NCBI GenBank assembly: GCA_038527215.1
Contig: JBCBGC010000007.1
Location: 1-64,000 of the forward strand
Length of the DNA stretch: 64,000 nt
DNA from: JAWPMV01 sp038527215
GTDB taxonomy: Bacteria > Bacteroidota > Bacteroidia > J057
Direction: 5' to 3'
Every line of letters starts with the position of its first letter. The first letter of the stretch is position 1. The notes beneath the pieces were generated by a model. The model had not been told where the DNA came from and ran no database searches. It saw only the letters and a program-made list of their open reading frames with translations. A program made the position numbers and the translations under genes. Shown in pieces: positions 7,741 through 17,335 of this stretch.

Positions 7741-7827
7741 CAATAAATCAAGTCAATATTTCTGATTTAGAATTTTTTGAGGAATTTTTTTCACATTCCT
7801 TAACAACTACTTAACATAGAACAAGCA

Positions 7828-8601
7828 GTGACCACAGATAAAAAGCCATGGCTGGCCTTTACCGCCTTGCTTATAGCCTTGCTGCATACGGCTTGTGTGT
7901 CCAACAAGAAACTGGCATATCTTCAACCTGCTCCTGGTACCGACACGACCCAGGTTCGAACCTATGATATGCAAGGCTACAAATATTTGTTAAAACCTTC
8001 TGATCTGGTGGCGATTGACATTTTCAGTACCACCGATGAAGAGCTCAATTTTCTGGCAAATTCCGGCGCAACAGACGCCTCATCTAATAACCATATTTAT
8101 ATGGTCAATCAGGCGGGCTATCTCAAACTGCCGGTAGTAGAAGATATCAAAGTAGGTGGGCTTTCACTAGAAGCCTGCCAGGAAGTCGTACAGCAAGCCT
8201 ATCAAGCACATCTGGAATCGCCCATTGTACGGGCCAGCCTGATGAGTTTTGAGTATACCATCCTGGGGGAAGTCAATGCTCCGGGAAATTACCGCTCCCA
8301 AAAACCTGAAATAAATATTTTCGAAGCCCTGGGCACCGCCGGGGACTTGAGCCGATACGCCAACCGGGAAAACATCCGGGTGATGCGAACCTTAGAAAAC
8401 AACCAACGGCAACTCACGGAAATCAGCCTCCTGGACGATAGCATCCTGGGGTCTGAGCACTTTTATATTATGCCGGGGGATGTGCTCATTGTAGATCCCT
8501 TAAAGGCCAAAGGGGTGAGACAGGACCAACTGCTGATCGTTTCTACCATCGTGGGTATGTTGGGTACCCTGACCTTATTATTCAATACCATCTTTCGATG
8601 A
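7828..8601 (+). CDS. polysaccharide export lipoprotein, Wza-like
   Basis: 257 residues starting at GTG; no ATG lies in frame between the upstream stop at 7801 and the signal sequence, and the GTG start gives a perfect lipoprotein signal with lipidation Cys23 (LLHTAC). Residues about 52-135 form the poly-export domain (YLLKPSDLVAIDIFS; VNQAGYLKLPVVEDIKVGG), followed by an SLBB-like segment (YTILGEVNAPGNY) and a C-terminal hydrophobic helix (about 235-255). Wza-type proteins form the outer-membrane channel through which capsule or exopolysaccharide leaves the cell. It overlaps the kinase gene by 4 bases (ATGA), the usual partner arrangement. Shorter than E. coli Wza, as is normal in Bacteroidota. 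Confidence 0.93.
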   Translation: MTTDKKPWLAFTALLIALLHTACVSNKKLAYLQPAPGTDTTQVRTYDMQGYKYLLKPSDLVAIDIFSTTDEELNFLANSGATDASSNNHIYMVNQAGYLKLPVVEDIKVGGLSLEACQEVVQQAYQAHLESPIVRASLMSFEYTILGEVNAPGNYRSQKPEINIFEALGTAGDLSRYANRENIRVMRTLENNQRQLTEISLLDDSILGSEHFYIMPGDVLIVDPLKAKGVRQDQLLIVSTIVGMLGTLTLLFNTIFR

Positions 8602-10982
8602 TGAATGGAAAACCAAATATGCCACTGATTGGGGTGCAGTCAGGATCATTGGAGGGGATTGATCCCCGTCAATTGTTCAAACGCCTCGTTGCCAATTGGT
8701 ATTGGTTCGTTTTGAGCCTGGCGATTTTTGTGGGGGTGGGGATTTTTATCAATAAAACTACCGTCCCCCAATATTCCGCCAAAACCGTCCTTTTCGTCAA
8801 GGAAGAGGCTTCTGAGCAAGGAATCAACAGCTTTTTATTCAATAAAAAACTGGGGGCCGCAGGACGCAACTTTAGCAATGAGTTTATCCTGCTGAAATCA
8901 AAACCTTTGGTTTCTCAAGTCCTCCAGAAACTTCCTTTTGAGATCTCCTACCTCCAGGAAGGCTATTTTCAAAACCGGGAATTATATAAAAATTCTCCGA
9001 TCAAGGTGGAAACCTATGAAAGCATCCCTGGCATCCCGTATAATGAGCTATTCACCTGCCGACGAGTCAGTGATTCCACCTTTGCCATTATAAGAGAGGA
9101 GCAGGAACACCGCTTTCCATTTGGGGAGATTGTAGAACTCGAAGGCTTTGCCTTTAAAATCAGCCTGGTAGATCCGGTCCGTAAACCTTTTGCTGAAGGG
9201 GCAGAAATCCTCTTCCAGATTCATCCTTTTTCCGAATTAGTGGATGCCTACCGGAGTCGCCTCCAGATCAACCTGGCTACCGACGAATCTACCATCCTGG
9301 TCCTGTCCATGGAAGGAACCAGCCCCGCGAAACTGGTAGATTTTCTCAATACCCTGACGACAGAGATTATTCGCAGTGATTTATTGGAAAAAAATACAGC
9401 CTCCGGTCGCACCATAGACTTCATAGACCATCAGATTTCCATGAACGGGGATTCCCTGAAGACCATTGAGCGGGAATTGCAATCCTTTAAAAACCAAAAC
9501 GCGGCCCTGGACCTCAGTATTGAAGGCAAACAGGTCTTCAATAATATGCAGGAGTTGGAAAAGGAGAAAGCCGGTATCCTCATTGCCAGCAAGTATTTTG
9601 AATACCTTGAAGACTACCTGGAGGATGATTCAGAAGAAAAAATCCTGGTTCCAGCCTCTCTGCAGATTGAAGATGAGTTCCTTTCCGGACAAGTAGACAA
9701 GCTGGTAGATCTGCAACTACGGATTGCCAACTTCAAGCAAACCAAGAACCCCAATTATCTCAAGACCAAGCGGGAGATTGAGGATGTAAAAAACAACATT
9801 GCCTCTTCTGTAAAAAACCTCAAGGCCACCAATGAAATCCGCATGGAGGACATTGAAAAGCGCCTGAAGCTCTTTAGTTCTACCCTGCAACGCATGCCGG
9901 CAGCAGAGCGGAAACTGGGGAATATTGAAAGAAACCGAGAGTTAAATGAGAGCATTTATCTCCTTCTCATGCAGAAAAAGCTGGAAGCCGCGATCTCTGC
10001 AGCCTCCAATGATTCTGATTTCAAGCTGATCAACGAAGCAGAAGTGAGCGGCTATCCTATCAGCCCTAAGCCTTTCCGAAATTTGATGATCGGCATATTG
10101 AGTGGCTTGGTTTTCCCTTTTATCGTGCTCCTCATCCGGGAATTTCTCAACAATAAAATCGAGAGCAGCGAGCAAATCAGTGATATTCCGAATCTTAAGT
10201 TGATCAGCCGCATCCCTTTCATCAAAAGGCCTAAGGAAATCATCAAATTACAAGGCCCCAAAGTGATTAACGGCCATGATCCTGATCTGCTTTTTCATGC
10301 CCCTTACCTCGAGGAATTTAGAAAGCTCAGAACCAATCTTCAGTTTCTGACGCCTGACAGGAAAGGTGCCCTCAAGCTCCTGATCACTTCCTCGATCAGC
10401 CATGAAGGCAAGTCTTTATGTGCCCAGCAACTAGCCATCGTTTATGCCCTAATGGGTAAAAAAGCCGTGCTGGTGGATACTGATATGCGGAAAGCCCAGG
10501 GAAGCGAATCGGGAGAAAAAGGCTTGTCCGATTACCTGGGGGGATTTTGTGAGATGGCGGATATCATCAAGGAAACCGATATCCCTGGCCTATATCTGGT
10601 CTCCTCGGGCATCAGGCCTCCCAATCCGGCTGAACTCATGTTGGGCAAACGGATGCAAAGCCTGATCACTCAATTGGAGCAGGAAGCGGATTTTATTGTC
10701 TTCGACACCGCCCCGATCGGTCTGGTGGCGGATGCCATGCCCCTCATGTCTGAGGTGGATTGGAACTTATTGGTCATCCGGAAGGATTATACCACCTACC
10801 GGCAGCTCATGGAGACCAATATGATGTATATCAAAAACAAAGTAGAAAATATCTCCCTGGTGCTGAATTGTGATAAAACCCAGCAAGGGAAGAAGTCCCA
10901 TTACTATCATTATTACACCTACCCGAGCAAAAAAACCAAGGAAGAAAAACCTAAAGCCCGGCTCTTTAAGATCGGTTCATAA
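8598..10982 (+). CDS. Wzc-like polysaccharide co-polymerase and tyrosine autokinase
   Basis: 794 residues. First membrane helix about 33-50, a large periplasmic coiled-coil Wzz-type region to about 490, a second helix about 492-514, then a cytoplasmic BY-kinase domain. Kinase motifs: Walker A SSISHEGKS (about 596), Walker A' VDTDMRKA (about 624), Walker B FDTAPIG (about 700). The tail has a tyrosine cluster (HYYHYYTY, about 767-774) typical of autophosphorylation sites. These proteins control chain length and contact the Wza channel. Translation is coupled to the wza-like gene by a 4-base overlap. The co-polymerase and kinase are fused in one chain, the usual Bacteroidota form. Confidence 0.95.
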   Translation: MMNGKPNMPLIGVQSGSLEGIDPRQLFKRLVANWYWFVLSLAIFVGVGIFINKTTVPQYSAKTVLFVKEEASEQGINSFLFNKKLGAAGRNFSNEFILLKSKPLVSQVLQKLPFEISYLQEGYFQNRELYKNSPIKVETYESIPGIPYNELFTCRRVSDSTFAIIREEQEHRFPFGEIVELEGFAFKISLVDPVRKPFAEGAEILFQIHPFSELVDAYRSRLQINLATDESTILVLSMEGTSPAKLVDFLNTLTTEIIRSDLLEKNTASGRTIDFIDHQISMNGDSLKTIERELQSFKNQNAALDLSIEGKQVFNNMQELEKEKAGILIASKYFEYLEDYLEDDSEEKILVPASLQIEDEFLSGQVDKLVDLQLRIANFKQTKNPNYLKTKREIEDVKNNIASSVKNLKATNEIRMEDIEKRLKLFSSTLQRMPAAERKLGNIERNRELNESIYLLLMQKKLEAAISAASNDSDFKLINEAEVSGYPISPKPFRNLMIGILSGLVFPFIVLLIREFLNNKIESSEQISDIPNLKLISRIPFIKRPKEIIKLQGPKVINGHDPDLLFHAPYLEEFRKLRTNLQFLTPDRKGALKLLITSSISHEGKSLCAQQLAIVYALMGKKAVLVDTDMRKAQGSESGEKGLSDYLGGFCEMADIIKETDIPGLYLVSSGIRPPNPAELMLGKRMQSLITQLEQEADFIVFDTAPIGLVADAMPLMSEVDWNLLVIRKDYTTYRQLMETNMMYIKNKVENISLVLNCDKTQQGKKSHYYHYYTYPSKKTKEEKPKARLFKIGS

Positions 10983-10992
10983 ACCTGGACCG

Positions 10993-11008
10993 CCGGCTAG
11001 CCAGCCGG
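10993..11008 (+). other. small hairpin after the kinase gene
   Basis: CCGGCT (10993-10998) and AGCCGG (11003-11008) with a 4-base loop, in the 104-base gap between the kinase gene and the next gene. There is no T-run, so it is more likely an RNA stability or processing element than a terminator. Confidence 0.35.
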
Positions 11009-11086
11009 TACCATAGCTTTCCCAAACAAATGTGCTAAGTCCTTCAGGGATTAAGAGTAATCGCCATATCAACTTATGGGTTGACT

Positions 11087-12175
11087 ATGAATGGAAATGC
11101 CTTACATATCGCTTCGATTGGCAAGTTAGGAGATTTACCTGCTTTGCTGGCTACCTTAGGGAGTACCCTCCTTCATTTACCTCCCGAACAGCCTCTGGTT
11201 CTGCACCTGGTAGACCTGGGCCTGCCCGGAAATGATTGGGAGATGCTTCAGGGCCTGATGAAAAAACTTCACCCCAGCGTTGAGGTGGAGCTGTTATCTA
11301 TGGCGGACAGCCCTCTGGGGCTTGAGAACAAACCCGGCGTAGCCGCACACCTGATCCCACCCCTGATGAGTCAGTGGTTGAGGATCAAGGAGCTTTGGTT
11401 TCTGCCTCCGGGTTATTTTATTCTGCATCCGCTGGCGCATGGTTCTTTGTCTGAAGGACGCATCGTTCAGCCCTTCAGCTTACTGCCTGATCAGACCAAA
11501 TCTGAGAGATTCTACTTGAATCGCCTGCGGAGACCTAGCGCTTCTCCTCGTCGGGACTTAATGCCCCTCCGCTTGCAACTGGATCAAATCCGTTATCTGC
11601 CGCATTGGTCGGAAAGTATAGCCCTGGCCCCTGGACAGGATTTCTATTTCTGGCACCAAAGGCTGGAAAAAAGATTTGAGGACCATTGGATCCCTCATAT
11701 CCTTTCGGCTCCTGCCGTTCCCGATTCCTATCCGCCTGATTTCCAGCAGTTTTTTCAGGAAAATCTGGCCTTACAATTTGCCCAGGAACAGAAACCCTGG
11801 GAAACCTATCGCACCGACCTGCATGCCCTGCTCTTCTACGACCTGTTTCGGGAACTCAAGCTCGGCGGACTCCTGCATCATGTCAATGACAACCGAGAAG
11901 CCTATCTCACCAACCTCAGCAATAGTGCCTTCCTGGTGCCTTTTCTTGGGGTGAAATCCTACGTGAAGCGAATGCTTTTCCTGGGTGATTTAGGCTACGA
12001 GGATCGGTATCAAGCCTGGTATTGGAAAAACCTCCGTCGACAGCAGAAGGAACTATTCAAACACATCAATGAGGTGGAAGCCTTTCGCAATACCCTTCGT
12101 ACCAGGGTCCGGGAACGGCTTAGGATTACGCAGCCCAGCCAATTTAAACCATCTGATCAACCCAAGGCCCTCTAA
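11087..12175 (+). CDS. GT8-like protein lacking the DxD motif
   Basis: 362 residues from the ATG at 11087; a TTG two codons upstream is also possible. The first 130 residues follow the layout of GT8 glycosyltransferases such as the gene at 17458: LHIASIGKLGD, then LVLHLVDLGL in the position of VYIIDGGI, then LIPPLMSQWLRIKELWFLPPGYFILHPL where a GT8 has RIVLPDILP...ILYLDCDLLVLDSL. The metal-binding DxD is absent (PPG in its place). The rest is rich in Trp, Phe and Arg and not recognised. It may be a non-catalytic glycan-binding relative or an enzyme with another mechanism. It follows the kinase gene and precedes a GT-A type transferase. Family relation is my inference. Confidence 0.6.
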   Translation: MNGNALHIASIGKLGDLPALLATLGSTLLHLPPEQPLVLHLVDLGLPGNDWEMLQGLMKKLHPSVEVELLSMADSPLGLENKPGVAAHLIPPLMSQWLRIKELWFLPPGYFILHPLAHGSLSEGRIVQPFSLLPDQTKSERFYLNRLRRPSASPRRDLMPLRLQLDQIRYLPHWSESIALAPGQDFYFWHQRLEKRFEDHWIPHILSAPAVPDSYPPDFQQFFQENLALQFAQEQKPWETYRTDLHALLFYDLFRELKLGGLLHHVNDNREAYLTNLSNSAFLVPFLGVKSYVKRMLFLGDLGYEDRYQAWYWKNLRRQQKELFKHINEVEAFRNTLRTRVRERLRITQPSQFKPSDQPKAL

Positions 12176-12198
12176 TCACCCATTTATCTGAATCGAAT

Positions 12199-13077
12199 AT
12201 GAAGCTGGAAAAAATCATCACCCTGGCCAATGCAGTCGTCAAGCCTCAATTTATGGCGATGGAAAGGTCTCTCCGGGCGACCGGTTGTGATCTTCCTCTT
12301 TGGGTGATCCCTTATGATGAAAACCTCTTTGAGCTGCCTCCCAATGCTCATTGGTGGCGGGAACCAGCCTTGCTCTCCTGGATTGAGTCCCAGCACCTGT
12401 TTAAGATGTGCAATAAATATCAGTGCTTCCTGACCGACAACTATCAATATGTCGACTCGGACATCATTTTTTTCCGAAACCCCTTAGAAGTACTGGCTCC
12501 TGTACAAGGCTTTATCAGTAGCTGTACCCACTGGAATAATCCCGACCATACGTATAATCCTCAGTCGAAGGCTTACTTCCAATCTAAATCAACCACCTGG
12601 CAGAAAGATATTTTCAATGCGGGCCAGTTTGCCTGTGATCGCGTGCTCTATTCCCTGGATTCCCTGATAGCTACCTGCGAAGGGGATTTTCGAGATACCC
12701 TGATCCGGGATATTAACCTTTACAAGGACCAGGTAGCCATCAATTTGCTGGTGGGCCTAAGTGGTGTCCCCGTGGTCAACCTCACTCTTCCTCCCTACAA
12801 TATGCAATCTACCTGGGCCGGGGATTATCGGGAAAAAGGCTTTGAAGCGGCCTACTGGTCAAACCCTCAGACGGCCCCTTACCTCGCCCACTGGGCAGGC
12901 ATAGCCATCTATGACGAACTGGCGATCAACGAGTATTTCTATCAACACCTGTCCGAAAGGGAAAAAAAGACCTGGGAAGCCCAGGTGGAGCAAGCCTTCC
13001 TGGACAGTAAGAAGCTGAGCCTGGAACAAGCGAAAAACAAATTACGAAGGGTAAAAAAGGCCCTGCAATCCATATAA
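12199..13077 (+). CDS. putative GT-A fold glycosyltransferase
   Basis: 292 residues. A nucleotide-sugar binding GT-A fold is suggested by the N-terminal strand KIITLANAVVKPQFMAMERSL, WVIPYDENLF, and the metal-binding motif YVDSDIIFFRNP at about residues 87-98, which has a DxD with the usual hydrophobic context. Later, YLAHWAGIAI resembles the H-x-x-G loop that closes the active site in related enzymes. A lysine/arginine-rich helix ends the protein. The donor and acceptor are unknown. It is 23 bases after the GT8-like gene and 22 bases before the flippase gene, in the same direction, so it belongs to the exopolysaccharide operon. Confidence 0.72.
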   Translation: MKLEKIITLANAVVKPQFMAMERSLRATGCDLPLWVIPYDENLFELPPNAHWWREPALLSWIESQHLFKMCNKYQCFLTDNYQYVDSDIIFFRNPLEVLAPVQGFISSCTHWNNPDHTYNPQSKAYFQSKSTTWQKDIFNAGQFACDRVLYSLDSLIATCEGDFRDTLIRDINLYKDQVAINLLVGLSGVPVVNLTLPPYNMQSTWAGDYREKGFEAAYWSNPQTAPYLAHWAGIAIYDELAINEYFYQHLSEREKKTWEAQVEQAFLDSKKLSLEQAKNKLRRVKKALQSI

Positions 13078-13099
13078 GTGCCTGCATAGGAAACCCTAG

Positions 13100-14431
13100 A
13101 TGGAGCTGATTTCACATATCGACACCTTTCTCAAAAAAGAGGCCTTCCAGAAATGGAGCCGCTTGATCCTGTCCTATTTGTTGGGCCAGGGAGCGGTTCA
13201 GCTTATTCAGGTGCTTACCGGCTTCTTCCTGTTGCGCTGGTTAAGCATCGAACAATACGCACAATACACCACCGCTTTTGCTTTTCAGGCTACAGCCCAG
13301 AATCTGGTTGAACTCGGTTTTGCCGGAGCCATCGTAGCCCTGGTAGGCAATCGTACCGGAGACAAAGCCCTGATAGGGCAATACATCAAAGGCGGGAAAT
13401 TCTATCGGGATCGGCTCTTTATCCTGGTGGGCCTGATCTCGGTCATCCTTTTCCCTCTCCTGACCTGGAAGCACGGCTGGGCGCAGAGTGTGACCCTGGC
13501 TTTGCTGTTGGCCATCCTGGCCAACCTGTATTTTTCAGGTTGGGGTTCATTCTACTCAGCTCCCTTTCGGATTCAGTCGGATATCAAAGGGATTTATCGC
13601 ATCGAAATCCAAAGTTCCGTGATTCGCTTCCTGCTGATCACCGCTTTGTTTTTCACTTCCACCATTAACGCCTGGTTGGTGGTTTGGATAGGGAGCCTGC
13701 AAATCTTTCTCAATGGCTGGCTCTTTAAAAAGCGGGGCACCCAATATTTCAAGGAACCCAGTAAAGCCGATCCCCTCGTGCGCAAGGAGATGTGGAAATA
13801 CATCGCTCCGATTATGCCGGGCTTAATCTATGCAGCTTTCCAGGCGCAGATTATGGTCTTTATCATCAGCATTTTCGGGGAGAGCCGACAAGTTGCTGAG
13901 GTGGGCGCCCTCGGTCGCCTGAGTCAGTTATTCATGCTGCTCAACATGGCCGGGGGAATGCTGATCGGCCCTTATCTGGCCCGGCAGGCACGGGATCGTC
14001 ATTTACTCAAAAAGTACTTGCGCATTCTGGGATTTGCCGTCGGCATTGCGGTCATCCTGGTCTTGGTTGGCTTCCTGCTGCCCGAGCCGCTGCTTTGGCT
14101 GATGGGCGATCAGTACGCCCACCTGACCCGTGAGGTGGGCATCCTGGTATTGGATGCCAGCATCCTTTTTATCAATGGCCTGATGTGGACCATGAATTGT
14201 TCCCGAAAATGGCTCTGGTGGTGGATTCCGGTGATCAGTATCTCGACCAATGTGTTGTTGCAAATCATTCTGATCGGTTCCATGGACCTCAGTACCACCT
14301 ATCAGACCCTGATTTTTTCGCTCATTCTCAGCGTGTTCCATCTGTTCAATAAAATCATTGTGTTGGTGGTAGGTATCAGGAAAGGACCTTCCGCCCCGAA
14401 ATCTACCCCTACAACTCCATCTGAATCATGA
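13100..14431 (+). CDS. Wzx-type polysaccharide flippase (MOP superfamily)
   Basis: 443 residues, with about 12 hydrophobic segments spread along the chain and short charged loops, the layout of O-antigen/exopolysaccharide flippases. LSYLLGQGAVQLIQVLTGF is the typical first helix, and the middle region APIMPGLIYAAFQAQ corresponds to the second half of the pseudo-repeat. It would move the polyprenyl-linked repeat unit across the inner membrane. A 4-base overlap (ATGA) with the pyruvyltransferase-like gene shows translational coupling. It pairs logically with the polymerase/ligase at 22431 and with the Wza/Wzc pair, giving a Wzx/Wzy-dependent pathway. Confidence 0.88.
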   Translation: MELISHIDTFLKKEAFQKWSRLILSYLLGQGAVQLIQVLTGFFLLRWLSIEQYAQYTTAFAFQATAQNLVELGFAGAIVALVGNRTGDKALIGQYIKGGKFYRDRLFILVGLISVILFPLLTWKHGWAQSVTLALLLAILANLYFSGWGSFYSAPFRIQSDIKGIYRIEIQSSVIRFLLITALFFTSTINAWLVVWIGSLQIFLNGWLFKKRGTQYFKEPSKADPLVRKEMWKYIAPIMPGLIYAAFQAQIMVFIISIFGESRQVAEVGALGRLSQLFMLLNMAGGMLIGPYLARQARDRHLLKKYLRILGFAVGIAVILVLVGFLLPEPLLWLMGDQYAHLTREVGILVLDASILFINGLMWTMNCSRKWLWWWIPVISISTNVLLQIILIGSMDLSTTYQTLIFSLILSVFHLFNKIIVLVVGIRKGPSAPKSTPTTPSES

Positions 14432-15315
14432 AGCTGATATATTATACCGCCACCCAGAACTTCGGAGATGGCCTGAATCCCATGCTCTTTCCTTCTTTAT
14501 TGCCGGGTCTCTTCGACGAGGACGAAACGGAGGTCTTCTACGGAATAGGCTCCATTCTACAATTTGACTATCGCCAGGCGAAAAAGAAGCATGTCTTTAG
14601 TACAGGCTTCGCCTACGGTAAGCTGCCGGAGATAGATGACACCTTTGACATTTATGCCGTCAGAGGGCCGCTTACCGCCAAGAGAATCGGTGTAGATCCA
14701 GCCCTTGGGATCGGAGATGGGGCCTTATTGCTCAGAACCCAAACGTTCGAACAGTCACCTAAGCAGTATCCCATTTCCTACATTCCGCATCATCAAAGCG
14801 AAGAATTATTTGATTGGGAAGCCCTCTGCAAGGAGGTGGGGTATCATTATATCTCGCCTTGCAACACCCCTGAATTTGTCATCTCGGAAATTCTGTCCAG
14901 TGAGCTGGTATTAACCGAAGCCATGCACGGGGCCATCCTGGCGGACACCTTACGGGTGCCCTGGGTTCCGGTGGTTACCAGTCCCCATATCAATCAGTTT
15001 AAATGGGAAGATTGGTCCTTGACCATCGGTCTCGATCATGCCCCGCATTTCATCACTCCCTTGCTGAATCGGGCCTCCATTTTTACCCGCATAGAAAATC
15101 GCATTCCGGTCCTGGGCAAAACCCTGAGTCAGGTCCTCACCCCTGTATACCAGGCCTATCAGCAAGGAACAGCCTATAAAAAAGCCGTCAAGGAGTTTGC
15201 CAATCTGCGGCAGGCCAGGCCCCGTCTCAGTGAAACTGTAAGGCTGGATACCCAGGTAGCTAAGCTCATGGACCAATTAGACCTTTTCAAAAAAAATCTC
15301 CGGATCCCTCAATGA
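14428..15315 (+). CDS. polysaccharide pyruvyl transferase family protein
   Basis: 295 residues. The N-terminus KLIYYTATQNFGDGLNPMLF matches the N-F-GD start of the polysaccharide pyruvyl transferase family (CsaB/WcaK-like), followed by GIGSIL, the FDIYAVRGPLTAKRIG motif (R-G-P-x-T is a hallmark), GIGDGALLL, and LTEAMHGAILADTLRVPWVP (the E-x-x-H-G-x-x-x-A element). These enzymes add a pyruvate ketal from phosphoenolpyruvate to a sugar, giving an acidic polymer, although some family members are glycosyltransferase-like. Coupled to the flippase by a 4-base overlap. Confidence 0.88.
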   Translation: MKLIYYTATQNFGDGLNPMLFPSLLPGLFDEDETEVFYGIGSILQFDYRQAKKKHVFSTGFAYGKLPEIDDTFDIYAVRGPLTAKRIGVDPALGIGDGALLLRTQTFEQSPKQYPISYIPHHQSEELFDWEALCKEVGYHYISPCNTPEFVISEILSSELVLTEAMHGAILADTLRVPWVPVVTSPHINQFKWEDWSLTIGLDHAPHFITPLLNRASIFTRIENRIPVLGKTLSQVLTPVYQAYQQGTAYKKAVKEFANLRQARPRLSETVRLDTQVAKLMDQLDLFKKNLRIPQ

Positions 15316-15334
15316 TATCGCATTACCTGATTCT

Positions 15335-16432
15335 ATGAGTAAATCCCTTAAAAAACGAATCCCTACTCTTGTCATGATTGCTGGTGAGGAAGACCTGCAA
15401 CGAGAACGGAAAGGCTATTTCCATGCCTTTTCCCGGATCGGGGAAGTGGTTTGTTTTCCCGGAGCACCCACCCCTATCATGCCTTTTCTGGCCCAACTGG
15501 AAGCGGATGGCCGGGCAGTTTTGGGGGTCCTGTATCCGGATAGTTACTGGACGCCGCTCCCGCCGGATTTCATGGAAATCCCCTATCCGACCATGTGCTT
15601 CCTGATTGATTCCTATGATGGAATCCAGGAGAGAGCCCGCTTTGCCAGGCTGTTCGATATGGTAGCGGTATTCCATCCCGGGCACGATAAGATTTATCAG
15701 AAAGCAGGACTCAAAAACTGCTTTGTCCTGCCCCATGCAGTGGAAGCGGAGATTTTCCCCCATCAGCCTGCCCAGGCCAGAAAATTTGACATAGGCTGGG
15801 TAGGACGCCTGGACGGCCCCTTTTATCAGACCCGGAGGCGGCTGGTGCGTCGTTTAGAGGCTGAGTTTGTTACCAATGAAATTGACCGCAACTACAATCA
15901 GCAGGAATTGATAGAGATTTATGGCCAGTCCAAAATCATCGTGAATATCTCTCGGGACGATTACCTGGAAGATGCCAATCTCCGCTGCTTCGAAGGCCTG
16001 GCCTCCGGGGGATTATTGATGACCTGTTTACCGACAGAACTCGACGGATGTGGGCTAAAGGACCAGGTCCACTTTGTCGGATTTCAAGAAGAAAATCAGC
16101 TCATCAAGCTCGTACGCCAATACCTGGAAGATGAAGAAAGTCGCTTGAAAATTGCCACCCAGGGACATACCACCTGCCAGGAAGCGCACACCTATGTGCA
16201 TCGGGCCAAGGTAGTCTGGGAAAAATTTGTGGCTTTTGATCTCGCTCAGCGGCCAGCCCGAAATCAGGCGGGCATTTCCCAGCTCTTCTCTCATTACATG
16301 CATCATCGCCGCTATCGCCTCGCTTCTGGTATGCAAAAATCCATGATAAAAACCTCCATCCGCCACCTCGGATTGATGGCCAAAGAATGGATCAGAGTAG
16401 GCTATAGAGAGCTGAAATATCATTTTACCTAG
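15335..16432 (+). CDS. glycosyltransferase, CgeB-like GT-B fold
   Basis: 365 residues. The C-terminal half matches the Glyco_trans_1_2/CgeB-type pattern: DIGWVGRLDGPFYQTRR, IYGQSKIIVNIS, DANLRCFEGLASGGLLMT (about 210-230, the sugar-nucleotide binding loop), then KDQVHFVGF and a helical end. The N-terminal half, with FLIDSYDGI and FHPGHDKIYQKAG, is a divergent acceptor domain. Donor and acceptor are not predictable. It begins 19 bases after the pyruvyltransferase-like gene in the exopolysaccharide operon. Confidence 0.82.
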   Translation: MSKSLKKRIPTLVMIAGEEDLQRERKGYFHAFSRIGEVVCFPGAPTPIMPFLAQLEADGRAVLGVLYPDSYWTPLPPDFMEIPYPTMCFLIDSYDGIQERARFARLFDMVAVFHPGHDKIYQKAGLKNCFVLPHAVEAEIFPHQPAQARKFDIGWVGRLDGPFYQTRRRLVRRLEAEFVTNEIDRNYNQQELIEIYGQSKIIVNISRDDYLEDANLRCFEGLASGGLLMTCLPTELDGCGLKDQVHFVGFQEENQLIKLVRQYLEDEESRLKIATQGHTTCQEAHTYVHRAKVVWEKFVAFDLAQRPARNQAGISQLFSHYMHHRRYRLASGMQKSMIKTSIRHLGLMAKEWIRVGYRELKYHFT

Positions 16433-16489
16433 TTCAACCCATCCCAGACAACAGCCTTCATCTACCCTTAATCGAATTGCACCTGTAAC

Positions 16490-17335
16490 ATGAAAGAATC
16501 TGTATCAGCTCCTCTTCTGTCTGTCATCATTCCTACCCGGCATCGCCTGGATTTGTTGGCGGAATGTCTGGATTGCCTGCGTCCTCAGGTCCAGGGCCTG
16601 ACCGTGGATGAGTTGGAAGTCATCGTATCGGATGATGGGGTTGCTCCCACGGCCCAACGCATGATCTCGGAACAATACCCATGGGTTCGCTGGATTAAAG
16701 GACCTGAAAAGGGGCCAGCCTCCAATAGGAATCATGGGGCAGGCTTCGCCCGGGCTCCTCTTCTGGCCTTTGTGGATGATGATTGCCTGCCCGCATCGGG
16801 CTGGGCCGCCGCTTATTTACAGGCAGCTGAAGCCTTTCCCGGCTACCAGGTTTTTGAAGGAAAAACCGTAGCGGACCGTCCGCAGATGCGCTTTGACGAA
16901 GTCTCTCCGGTCAATGAAACCGGTGGAAACCTCTGGACCTGTAACCTGATGGTACGGGCGGAATACTTCAAGGCGATCGGCGGATTCTGCGAGGATTTTC
17001 GCTTTGAGTTAGAGGACCTTGAATTTAAAACCAGGGTAGAAAAGGACCAGCAGCCACTTTGCTTTGTGGCGGAAGCCCGGGTCTGCCACCCCTGGCGGAA
17101 AGTGGTAAAACGCGATACCATTGCGGTGGACAGCATCATGACCTTTCTGAAACACCATCCGGATCATAAACAATATTATTCTCTGACTACCCGCTTGAAA
17201 ATCATCTTGCCCCGCTTCTTCCTGCTGGTACCAGAGGCCTTCCGCTTTCGGTTCAGGGGCATTCACTATGTGGTACCTCACCTACTCTACGAGCTAAGAA
17301 GTGCTTTTGTGATTGCCTATCGATTATCCAAATGA
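16490..17335 (+). CDS. GT2 family glycosyltransferase
   Basis: 281 residues. Classic GT2 GT-A start: LLSVIIPTRHRLDLLAECL, the nucleotide-binding VIVSDDGV (about residues 43-50), NRNHGAGFA, and the metal-binding FVDDDCLP (about 94-101). GGFCEDFRFELEDLEF corresponds to the ED acceptor-site motif. An inverting enzyme adding one sugar of the repeat is likely; sugar identity unknown. It is followed by a 122-base gap before the GT8 gene, the longest gap within the plus operon, in which I see no gene or clear promoter. Confidence 0.9.
   Translation: MKESVSAPLLSVIIPTRHRLDLLAECLDCLRPQVQGLTVDELEVIVSDDGVAPTAQRMISEQYPWVRWIKGPEKGPASNRNHGAGFARAPLLAFVDDDCLPASGWAAAYLQAAEAFPGYQVFEGKTVADRPQMRFDEVSPVNETGGNLWTCNLMVRAEYFKAIGGFCEDFRFELEDLEFKTRVEKDQQPLCFVAEARVCHPWRKVVKRDTIAVDSIMTFLKHHPDHKQYYSLTTRLKIILPRFFLLVPEAFRFRFRGIHYVVPHLLYELRSAFVIAYRLSK

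Larger units (their letters stand above)
7111..7827. other. 717-base divergent control region of the exopolysaccharide locus
   Basis: AT-rich gap between the minus operon (start 7110) and the plus operon (start 7828). It contains a perfect 22-bp palindrome (7280-7301), a nested inverted repeat (7399-7428), a minus-strand promoter candidate (7517-7546) and a plus-strand promoter candidate (7711-7740). Short open frames of 60-70 codons exist but have no family features and no supporting context, so I see no gene here. The minus transcript would have a leader of roughly 400 bases crossing both inverted repeats. Confidence 0.6.
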
